The notes below the pieces were generated by a model, which made no database searches, was not told the DNA's origin, and saw only the letters and a program-made list of their open reading frames with translations. A stretch of 11,608 nucleotides of DNA from CAZKZZ01 sp964557375 (lineage in GTDB: Bacteria > Spirochaetota > Spirochaetia > SPDA01 > CAZJBZ01), in assembly GCA_964557375.1 (NCBI GenBank), contig CAZKZZ010000121.1, forward strand, positions 1 through 11,608, written 5' to 3'. The position numbers and the translations under genes are program-made. Below, piece by piece: positions 1 through 6,986 of this stretch (position 1 is its first letter; each line of letters starts with the position of its first letter).

Positions 1-4
1 GCCA

Positions 5-33
5 TTGACACGGAAGCGTAAATCGTGTCAAAT
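5..33 (+). promoter_or_regulatory. Candidate promoter overlapped by an inverted-repeat operator, upstream of the GT4/GH130 operon
   Basis: The sequence shows perfect 8-base arms, TTGACACG at 5-12 and CGTGTCAA at 24-31, separated by 11 bases, so the half-site centres lie 19 bp apart (about two helical turns). The left arm contains a consensus -35 box TTGACA (5-10). With a 17-bp spacer, TCAAAT (28-33) matches the -10 consensus at 4 of 6 positions and overlaps the right arm. A dimeric repressor bound here would block the polymerase. Transcription would begin near position 40, giving a leader of roughly 88 bases before the ATG at 128. Promoter and operator roles are inferred. The repeat could instead be a hairpin from an upstream gene outside the window. 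Confidence 0.4.
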
Positions 34-74
34 TGAAGAAGTCCTGCCTCGCTTGTTTATTCTTCTTACTGTAA

Positions 75-88
75 CACTGCTTGCAGTG
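75..88. repeat. Small palindrome in the leader of the first GT4 gene
   Basis: CACTGC (75-80) and GCAGTG (83-88) are perfect inverted arms of 6 bases around a 2-base centre. It sits 40 bp before the ATG at 128, downstream of the candidate promoter. It could be a second operator half-site pair or a minor leader hairpin. Arms this short can arise by chance. Confidence 0.25.
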
Positions 89-127
89 GATTATTCCAAT
101 CCGGTACAAACACGGCGGTTAAAACGA

Positions 128-2434
128 ATGGCCCCTTATCTCCGATACTATGAAGGAATTAACTCAGTCACACTGATCGGAAACTATCTGCCCCGCCGGT
201 GCGGTATCGCCACATTCACCACCGATCTTGTTGAAGCCATCTCTGCGGAAGCCCCGGACATAAACTGTTCGGCGGCGGCCATAAATGACAGGCCGGAAGG
301 CTATGAATATCCTGAGAAAGTACGGTTTGAGATCAACCAGAACAAACTTTCCGATTACACCGTAGCATCGGAGTTTCTCAGTATCAACCATACGGACATC
401 GTCTGTGTTCAGCACGAATACGGTATCTTCGGAGGGCCGGCAGGCAGCCATCTTTTAAAGCTTCTCGGAGAACTGCGCATGCCGGTGGTGACAACACTGC
501 ATACGGTTCTCAAAGCTCCGTCCCCGGAATATCGGGAAGTTACGCAGAAACTCGCCGAGCTGTCCGATAAACTGATCGTTATGAGCCGGAAGGCTGTTGA
601 TTTTCTAAGAGATATCTACGGCATCCCGGAAGAAAAAATCGCTTTTATCCATCATGGTATACCGGATACGCCCTTTATTGATCCCAACTTCTATAAAGAC
701 CAATTCGGCGTAGAAGGTAAAAAAGTAATTTTGACCTTCGGTCTTCTTTCTCCTTCAAAAGGTATTGAATATGTGCTGCAGGCGCTTCCCGCCATAAAAA
801 AGAAACATCCCGATATCGTCTATATCATACTCGGCGCTACGCATCCCCATGTGTTGCGTTCTCACGGGGAAGAATACCGGATTGGTCTGCAGCAATTGGT
901 GCAAAAGCTGGACATAAGAGACCAGGTTATTTTTCAAAACCGTTTCGTCGGATCAAAAGAACTGTGTGAGTATCTCGGCTGTGCCGATTTATATGTGACC
1001 CCTTATCTTGAAGAAGCCCAAATTACTTCCGGAACCCTTATCTACGCTATGGGTACGGGGAAAGCAGTTATCTCTACACCGTACTGGTACGCAACGGAAA
1101 TGCTCGCCGACGGTAAGGGAATTATCGTCCCCTTTAAAAACTCCGAGGCGTTAGCGGAACAGATTAACCACGTCCTTGACAACGACATAAACCGTAACTC
1201 GATACGCAAAAGAGCATACACGTTCTGCCGGGCGGCGATTTGGAAAGAGGTAGCTCGAAGATACTTAGAAGTATTCAGCGAGGTGAAATCCCATCGTGCT
1301 ACAGCACCGCGACCGCGTCATACGTATATCGAAAACGTTAAAACAGTTACAAATTTCGATCTTCCTGAACTGAAGCTCGATCACATGACAATGCTCACCG
1401 ACGACACGGGTATTTTACAGCATGCGGTTCATACTGTTCCCAACCGTGATCATGGATACTGCACCGATGATAACGCAAGAGCATTGATCGTAGCTGCCAT
1501 GGGACAAAAATTTCCGATCGCGGGCAGCCGGAACCTTGACTATCTTACGAACAGCTATCTCAGTTTTTTGCAGTACGCGTTTACTATGGAACAGGGACGG
1601 TTTCGTAATTTTATGACGTATGACCGGCATTGGGTGGAAGAGACCGGTTCGGAGGATGCGCACGGCAGGGCGCTGTGGAGTCTGGGCAAAGCGGTGGTGT
1701 ATCTCGATCATTCCGGACAAATGGCATTGGCAACGAACCTTTTCAACCAGGCAATTAAAGCTGTAGAACATTTCCGCTCCCCTCGCGCGCTGGCTTTTTC
1801 TCTGATAGGCATCCATTCGTATCTTCAAAAATTTTCCGGGGACAGTGAAGCACGCAGGATTCTAGAAATTCTCTCAGGAAATCTTTTCAGTCAGTTTGAA
1901 AGCAACGCCAAACCCGAATGGCCCTGGCTCGAGAAGGCATTAAACTATGCTAACGGTAAATTACCCCACGCGTTGCTTATCTCCGGCCAATGGCGGCAAA
2001 ATAGTACTATGATAGATATGGGACTTACGGCCCTCACATGGCTGATCGCAATTCAAACAGATAGTGATCATTTTTCCCCTATTGGCAACAACGGCTGGTA
2101 TAAGCAAAACGGTGTTAAGGCCCGTTTCGACCAGCAGCCCATCGAAGCTCATGCCATGATAGAAGCCTGCATCGAAGCTTTCAATCTCACCGGCGAGAGA
2201 ACATGGATCGACAACGCGGTCATGTGCTTTAACTGGTTTCTCGGACACAACGATCTGAATATGTCGCTCTACGATCCCAAAACCGGCGGCTGCCGCGACG
2301 GACTGATGGCGGACGGGATTAACCAGAATGAAGGCGCGGAATCGACTCTGGCCTGGCTTCTTTCCCATTTAGCGCTTCAAAAGCTGTATGCCGATGAGAT
2401 CTTAAAACAGCCGTCTTCGGCGGCAACTACTTAG
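128..2434 (+). CDS. Two-domain protein: GT4 glycosyltransferase fused to an alpha/alpha-toroid-like domain
   Basis: Probable 768-residue cytoplasmic enzyme transferring a sugar from a nucleotide-sugar donor; GDP-mannose is inferred only from the GH130 neighbours. Residues about 14-385 form the GT-B fold of family GT4: an N-terminal R-R-C-G-I-A-T-F-T-T-D-L motif (23-34), HHGIPD (175-180), FGLLSPSKG (204-212) and a C-terminal donor-site segment EAQITSGTLIYAMGTGKAV (296-314). That segment departs from the usual E-x7-E motif, with no second Glu in the expected place. Residues about 405-755 are a separate helical region with conserved-looking HGYCTDDNARAL (442-453), GSEDAHGRALWSLG (507-520), WPWLE (598-602), QQPIEAHAM (669-677) and NQNEGAESTLAWLL (732-745). 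It resembles (alpha/alpha)6-barrel sugar-binding or glycosidase domains. The frame is open back to a TTG at 5, but that lies in the candidate promoter, so I chose the ATG at 128. No clear ribosome binding site precedes it. The next gene starts 4 bases after the stop, so translation is probably coupled. Family is secure; substrate is unknown. Confidence 0.85.
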   Translation: MAPYLRYYEGINSVTLIGNYLPRRCGIATFTTDLVEAISAEAPDINCSAAAINDRPEGYEYPEKVRFEINQNKLSDYTVASEFLSINHTDIVCVQHEYGIFGGPAGSHLLKLLGELRMPVVTTLHTVLKAPSPEYREVTQKLAELSDKLIVMSRKAVDFLRDIYGIPEEKIAFIHHGIPDTPFIDPNFYKDQFGVEGKKVILTFGLLSPSKGIEYVLQALPAIKKKHPDIVYIILGATHPHVLRSHGEEYRIGLQQLVQKLDIRDQVIFQNRFVGSKELCEYLGCADLYVTPYLEEAQITSGTLIYAMGTGKAVISTPYWYATEMLADGKGIIVPFKNSEALAEQINHVLDNDINRNSIRKRAYTFCRAAIWKEVARRYLEVFSEVKSHRATAPRPRHTYIENVKTVTNFDLPELKLDHMTMLTDDTGILQHAVHTVPNRDHGYCTDDNARALIVAAMGQKFPIAGSRNLDYLTNSYLSFLQYAFTMEQGRFRNFMTYDRHWVEETGSEDAHGRALWSLGKAVVYLDHSGQMALATNLFNQAIKAVEHFRSPRALAFSLIGIHSYLQKFSGDSEARRILEILSGNLFSQFESNAKPEWPWLEKALNYANGKLPHALLISGQWRQNSTMIDMGLTALTWLIAIQTDSDHFSPIGNNGWYKQNGVKARFDQQPIEAHAMIEACIEAFNLTGERTWIDNAVMCFNWFLGHNDLNMSLYDPKTGGCRDGLMADGINQNEGAESTLAWLLSHLALQKLYADEILKQPSSAATT

Positions 2435-2438
2435 CGTT

Positions 2439-3464
2439 ATGCGTATTGGAATGCTCTCACCGATCGCCTGGCGCACACCGCCGCGACACTACGGACCATG
2501 GGAAAGCATCGTCTCCCTCTTGGCCGAGGGGCTGGTCTCTCGGGGCCACGCTGTCACTCTCTTTGCAACCGGCGATTCTCAAACAGCGGGCAATCTCCAT
2601 TCCGTCTGCCCGCACGGCTATGAAGAGGACCGTTCTATTATACCGAAAGTATGGGAGTGCCTGCACATTTCGGAACTCTTTGAACAGGCGGGGGATTTTG
2701 ATATTATCCACAACAATTTCGACTATTTGCCTCTCACGTACTCCGGTCTGGTTGCTACACCGGTGGTTACTACGATTCACGGCTTTTCTTCACCCGGTAT
2801 TTTACCGGTCTATAAAAAATACAACGGGAAAACGTTCTATGTTTCAATCAGCGATGCCGATCGTTCACCGGAACTCGATTATATAAAAACAATCCATCAC
2901 GGTATCGATATAAACCTGTTTGATTTCGAACCCGATCCGGAGGATTATCTGCTCTTTTTCGGGCGCATCCATAATGACAAAGGAGCCCGGGAGGCGCTCG
3001 AGATTGCACGAGCTAGTAATAAAAAAATTGTATTAGCGGGAATTATCCAGGATAAAGAGTATTATCAACAGTTCGTCGAACCGTACCTCGATAATGAGAA
3101 GGCGGTATATCTCGGCAGTGTCGGTCCGGCGGAGCGCAATAAACTCTTAAGCAGGGCATCCGCTCTGCTGCATCCTATTGATTTTAATGAACCTTTCGGT
3201 CTGTCCGTTATTGAATCTATGGCATGCGGAACACCGGTGATCGCTTTTAACCGGGGGAGCATGCCCGAACTTATCCGGAACGGAAAAAACGGTTTTCTTG
3301 TAAACACAGTTGATGAGGCGGTAGAGGCGGTTTATCATATAAAAGAGATCGACAGAACGTACTGCCGCCGGCATGTTGTCCGCTCCTTTACAGCGGACCG
3401 TATGATTGATGAATATATTGACGTATATAAAACGATTCTCACGGCTACACCCGTGGAGGAATAA
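2439..3464 (+). CDS. GT4 family glycosyltransferase
   Basis: A 341-residue single-domain retaining GT-B glycosyltransferase of normal length for GT4. The N-terminal Rossmann half begins MRIGMLSPIAWRTPPRHYGP, with the glycine- and aromatic-rich loop typical of the acceptor side and TTIHGFSSPG at 111-120. The donor half has GRIHNDKG (175-182) and a canonical E-x7-E motif, EPFGLSVIE (251-259), followed by SMACGTPVIAF. This is the 'starts with a short loop' GT4 subtype often annotated as mannosyl- or glucosyltransferase. It starts 4 bases after the preceding stop and ends 15 bases before the GH130 gene, so the four genes are very likely one transcript. No signal peptide or membrane segment is visible, so it acts in the cytoplasm. 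It probably extends or primes the same glycan as the first GT4; that role is inferred from position. Confidence 0.9.
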   Translation: MRIGMLSPIAWRTPPRHYGPWESIVSLLAEGLVSRGHAVTLFATGDSQTAGNLHSVCPHGYEEDRSIIPKVWECLHISELFEQAGDFDIIHNNFDYLPLTYSGLVATPVVTTIHGFSSPGILPVYKKYNGKTFYVSISDADRSPELDYIKTIHHGIDINLFDFEPDPEDYLLFFGRIHNDKGAREALEIARASNKKIVLAGIIQDKEYYQQFVEPYLDNEKAVYLGSVGPAERNKLLSRASALLHPIDFNEPFGLSVIESMACGTPVIAFNRGSMPELIRNGKNGFLVNTVDEAVEAVYHIKEIDRTYCRRHVVRSFTADRMIDEYIDVYKTILTATPVEE

Positions 3465-3479
3465 ACAAAAACAAAGAAC

Positions 3480-4424
3480 ATGAAAAAAAATAATAACCCC
3501 GTTGTGTTGCGGTATAAAAATAATCCGATTCTCACGAAAGCCGATGTCCCGTACCAGGTCGCAACAGTGCACAATGCCGGGATTGTCAAGCATGAGGGAC
3601 GATATATCATGCTTTTCCGCTCGCATCTGCATAACGGTCGCTCTGTTATCGGCAGAGCAGACAGCGACGACGGTTTCTCGTTTACAGTCCGTCCCCATCC
3701 CTTTCTCGTCCCGGCTACCGAAGGGATTTTTGCCGAGTATGAGGAGTTTGGGCTGGAAGACCTCAGGATCTGCCCGTTTGAAGATGAATATCTGCTCACC
3801 TACAGCGTCTATTCCCGACACGGTGTTCGGATTGCCCTCGCGCGGACGCGGGACTTCGAAACAGTTGAGCGCGTATCGCTTATAAACCAGGCCGATATGC
3901 GTAATGTCGTTATTTTTCCGAAAAAGTTCGGCGGACGGTATGTCCGCCTGGACAGACCTCACAGCGAAATCTCACCCTGGTCTATCTGGATTTCCTACTC
4001 TCCCGACTTGGTGCACTGGGGTGATTCACGAGTGGTCATGAAACCGCTCGTCTATCATTGGGATGAAATGAAAATCGGACCGGGTGCCCCGCCGTTTAAA
4101 ACCGATCGGGGCTGGCTGCATTTATACCACGGAGTTTTCGAGACCATGGCCGGGGCAGTGTACCGCCTCGGCGTCGCTCTGCATGATCCGGAGGACCCGT
4201 CAAAAATCCTCGGGGTTTCGGACCAATGGATACTGCAGCCGGAGGACGCCTGGGAAGTAAGCGGCTATGTGCCCAATGTTGTCTTTACCTGCGGTGCAGT
4301 CCCTGAAGAGGACGGTACAGTCAAGATATACTGGGGCGGGGCGGATACCGTTATGTGCGTCGGCACCGCGGTGATTAATGACCTGATACAGCTTTGTTTA
4401 TATAATTCAAGGCCGCCTCTCTAG
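3480..4424 (+). CDS. Short GH130 family enzyme, probable beta-mannoside phosphorylase
   Basis: A 314-residue five-bladed beta-propeller protein of the GH130 (DUF377) family. Known members phosphorolyse or hydrolyse beta-mannosides, releasing mannose 1-phosphate in the phosphorolytic case. Visible motifs are FRSHLHNGRSVIGRADSDDG (46-65, first blade), GLEDLR (91-96) with Asp94 as the likely catalytic acid, MRNVVIFPKK (140-149), RLDRPH (156-161), KIGPGAPP (198-205), LYHG (215-218) and GYVPNVVFTCG (262-272). Arg141-Asn142, Lys198 and His217 are my candidates for phosphate ligands. Retained basic residues favour a phosphorylase over the hydrolase subgroup, but that needs a structural alignment. 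There is no signal peptide. The ATG at 3480 is the first start after an in-frame stop at 3462-3464. A good GGAGGA (3455-3460) lies 19 bases upstream, too far for normal use; only a weak AAAGA is close. The linkage (beta-1,4 or beta-1,2) is not decidable by eye. Confidence 0.88.
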   Translation: MKKNNNPVVLRYKNNPILTKADVPYQVATVHNAGIVKHEGRYIMLFRSHLHNGRSVIGRADSDDGFSFTVRPHPFLVPATEGIFAEYEEFGLEDLRICPFEDEYLLTYSVYSRHGVRIALARTRDFETVERVSLINQADMRNVVIFPKKFGGRYVRLDRPHSEISPWSIWISYSPDLVHWGDSRVVMKPLVYHWDEMKIGPGAPPFKTDRGWLHLYHGVFETMAGAVYRLGVALHDPEDPSKILGVSDQWILQPEDAWEVSGYVPNVVFTCGAVPEEDGTVKIYWGGADTVMCVGTAVINDLIQLCLYNSRPPL

Positions 4425-4437
4425 GGTTATTCAAATA

Positions 4438-5880
4438 ATGAAACTGAAAGTAAAAAGAAAAAAGACAAAGATTTTGCGGGACGCCTCCCGTGTTATCACA
4501 CGCTATCATATTCCCACCATGGACCGTGTTCCCAAAATTATTGACCGTGTTTTAAGCCTTAACGAAACCGAAGCCGAGGAATTGTTGGAAAAGACCCTTT
4601 TTGATTTTTCCGATAGGCATAAAAATCTCGAGCAGGTACTGGAACATCACTGTAACGCGGTAACGGAATTTATTCCGAAAGATACATCCATTAGTTATAC
4701 AAAAAAGTTGCTCATCGGTGCTTATTTTACAATGGAATACGCCATTGAATCGGCGGCACTTTTTAACCCTTCTATTGTACCGGACCCGGACCAAACAAAC
4801 ATCCCTGAGGGCAGTGTCCGTTTTATCATGAGTCTTCGCGCGACCGGGGAGGGCCACATTTCATCAATTGTGTTTCGCAGCGGAATTATCGATAAAAATA
4901 ATGCAATTATTTTTAATTCCGCCGGTGAATTTGTTAAGACACCCGATATCCAAGTCGACTCGGAGTATAATCGTCATCTGTTCGAACTCAAACTGAATGA
5001 AATGAACGTCAGTGATGAGACCACCACCCATGTACTCGAACAACTACCCGAGGAGTTTACTTATGCCGAGCTCATGGGCGCCATCAGCACTTTGCTCGGG
5101 AATAATCAAATTACGGTCAATAATGAGGCAATCGACATTATCAATTGGCTCGCCGACAGCAATTACGAAATCCGTTTCCATACGGACCATTTGTTGTCCG
5201 AGCGGGTCATTTTTCCTATATCGGAAAATGAGACCAGCGGGATAGAGGACGCGAGGTTTGTACAATTTTTCGAGGACAACGGCGAGACTTCCTATTACGC
5301 AACGTACACTGCTTACAACGGCGTTGCTATTTTGCCGCAATTAATCGAAACAAAAGATTTTATTACATTCAACATTGTTACACTAAACGGTAGGGCGGTC
5401 CAGAACAAAGGAATGGCGCTTTTCCCCCGCAAAATAAACGGTCTATACGCCATGCTCTCCCGTCAGGACGGCGAGAACAACTATATCATGTATTCCGATC
5501 ATCTTCATTTCTGGCAGGAGTCACAGATCATTCAAGAACCTCATTATCCCTGGGAATTCGTTCAAATAGGCAACTGCGGCTCGCCGCTTGAAATTAACGA
5601 AGGGTGGCTCGTCCTCACACACGGCGTGGGGCCGATGAGACAATACTATATCGGGGCAATGCTTCTTGATCTCAACGATCCGTCAAAAATCATCGGCCGG
5701 CTTAAAGAACCCCTTCTCACACCGAATGATGACGAGCGCGAGGGATATGTGCCCAATGTAGTCTACTCGTGCGGTTCTCTTATTCATAATAACGAGCTCA
5801 TTCTCCCCTATGCTATGTCCGATATCACATCGGGGATTGCTACGGTTAGTGTTCATGATCTAGTTCAATGTATGGAGTAA
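4438..5880 (+). CDS. Long GH130-like enzyme with N-terminal extension and internal insertion
   Basis: A 480-residue GH130-type beta-propeller, about 150 residues longer than the preceding gene product. Residues 1-95 are a basic, largely helical extension. First-blade sequence appears at 124-150 (SLRATGEGHISSIVFRSG). A mostly helical stretch at about 165-250 then interrupts the propeller before the catalytic segment GIEDARF (268-274), with Asp271 as likely catalytic acid. Later motifs are FPRKINGLYAMLSRQDGEN (329-347), GNCGSPLE (378-385), LTHGVGPMR (393-401) and GYVPNVVYSCG (436-446). Arg342, His395 and Arg401 are candidate phosphate- or substrate-binding residues. The last segment closely parallels GYVPNVVFTCG of its neighbour, so the two are distant paralogues. 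The start follows a weak TAGGG (4422-4426) overlapping the previous stop, with a 13-base gap between genes. A phosphorylase or hydrolase acting on beta-mannosides is expected; an exclusively regulatory or synthetic role cannot be excluded. Confidence 0.85.
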   Translation: MKLKVKRKKTKILRDASRVITRYHIPTMDRVPKIIDRVLSLNETEAEELLEKTLFDFSDRHKNLEQVLEHHCNAVTEFIPKDTSISYTKKLLIGAYFTMEYAIESAALFNPSIVPDPDQTNIPEGSVRFIMSLRATGEGHISSIVFRSGIIDKNNAIIFNSAGEFVKTPDIQVDSEYNRHLFELKLNEMNVSDETTTHVLEQLPEEFTYAELMGAISTLLGNNQITVNNEAIDIINWLADSNYEIRFHTDHLLSERVIFPISENETSGIEDARFVQFFEDNGETSYYATYTAYNGVAILPQLIETKDFITFNIVTLNGRAVQNKGMALFPRKINGLYAMLSRQDGENNYIMYSDHLHFWQESQIIQEPHYPWEFVQIGNCGSPLEINEGWLVLTHGVGPMRQYYIGAMLLDLNDPSKIIGRLKEPLLTPNDDEREGYVPNVVYSCGSLIHNNELILPYAMSDITSGIATVSVHDLVQCME

Positions 5881-5896
5881 TCGCCGGCAGGTACTC

Positions 5897-6986
5897 ATGA
5901 TCCGTATCGAAACCTTGACAGAATCCGCCTCATCCCTTTCCGGCCGCCGTGCGTTTATCGGCAGCTTTATCGATTTCCCCAAGCTGCTCTACCGGGACGA
6001 CCCGTACTGGCTCCCCTGGTTCGACCGGGACATGAAGCTGATTCTCACCAAGAAGCACCCTTTCTTCGAACACTCCGAAGGAGAGTTTTTCCTTGCCCGG
6101 CGGCAGAGCGACGAGAGAGGCAGGACCAAAACCGGAGAGATAGCAGGTGCCGCAGCAGGAGAAACTGCCGGCCGGCTCGCCGTAGTCGTCAACACCCGAT
6201 ACATCGACCATCATGATAAAAAGGTGGCCCACTTCTGCTTTCAGGATTTTGAAGATGACGAAAATGTTACGACCGCTCTGTTTAATGCTGCAAAGGAGTG
6301 GGCCGCGGGAAAGGGGATGGAGCTTCTCGAAGGGCCGATGTTCGCAGGCGGCATTTACGGAAGCGGCGTACTCGTAGAAGGGTTCGCCTCCCCTCCCCCC
6401 ATGACCATGATGTCGTACAATTATCCCTACTACGGAAGGCTGCTCGAGAAAGCGGGGTTCAGCCGGTTCGTGGACCTCTACTCCGCGAGGATCGATCCGG
6501 CAGAGTTCGAACTCCCGGAGAAAGTAGAAAGGATTGCAGAGCTCGTTCGGAAACGCTCAACGCTGAATGTATTACGGTTCAGCCGGGGCCGAGAGATTAG
6601 AAAGCTCGCTCCCCGGATCGGGGCGGTGGTAAACGAATCGCTCGGTCATCATCCTGAAGACTACCCGNNNNNNNNNNNNNNNNNNNNNNNNNNNNNNNNN
6701 NNNNNNNNNNNNNNNNNNNNNNNNNNNNNNNNNNNNNNNNNNNNNNNNNNNNNNNNNNNNNNNNNNNCTCCCGAAATACCAGGGCCGGGGCGGAAACGCC
6801 CTCCTCTACGACGAGCTTGTAAAATCGGTAAAACAGAGCGGGTTCAAAGAGACCGAATTAGTCCAGGTCTCGGAGCGGACCGATATGATGATAAAAGACC
6901 TTAAGCGGCTCGGTGCTGATTTCTACAAGACCTACCGGATGTATTCCCTGCCGCTCTCTACTCATACGCGAGTACCGTCTGCTTGA
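5897..6986 (+). CDS. YghO-like GNAT-superfamily protein, interrupted by an assembly gap
   Basis: Member of a conserved family of about 370-390 residues related to E. coli YghO, with GNAT N-acetyltransferase fold; the substrate is unknown. The N-terminal part shows the family opening DFPKLLYRDDPYWLP (26-40) and HPFFEHSEGEFFLARR (54-69), then EGPMF (145-149), PPPMTMMSYNYPYY (166-179) and KAGFSRFVDLYSARI (185-199). A hundred Ns follow residue 257. After the gap the family C-terminus continues in a different numerical frame from 6768: LPKYQGRGGNALLYDEL, carrying the acetyl-CoA-binding Q-G-R-G-G motif, then ELVQVSERTDMM and LGADFYKTYRMYSLPL, ending at a TGA at 6984-6986. The frame change is a placeholder artefact, since 257 plus 72 residues leaves roughly 40-60 residues missing. 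AGG at 5889-5891 is a suitable ribosome binding site. Residues 75-95 hold an Ala/Gly-rich insert. The gene is 16 bases after the GH130 gene but far more GC-rich, so operon membership is plausible without implying shared function. Confidence 0.82.
6668..6767. other. Assembly gap of 100 Ns
   Basis: Exactly 100 unresolved bases, the conventional placeholder for a scaffold gap of unknown length. It falls inside the YghO-like gene. The coding frame before it (phase of 5897) and after it (phase of 6768) disagree, so the true gap length is not 100, assuming the gene is intact. Confidence 0.98.

Noticed and set aside
5..127. N-terminal extension of the first GT4 from a TTG at position 5.
   Set aside because: The extra 41 residues do not resemble the GT4 fold, which begins at about residue 14 after the ATG at 128, and the region carries a promoter-like inverted repeat.
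3147..3962. A 271-codon minus-strand open frame across the GT4/GH130 junction.
   Set aside because: It lies opposite two well-supported genes and its translation shows no recognisable domain or start context.
6768..6904. Tail of the YghO-like gene as read straight through the Ns.
   Set aside because: The Pro/Arg-rich translation is out of frame; the frame from 6768 to 6986 gives the conserved acetyltransferase C-terminus.
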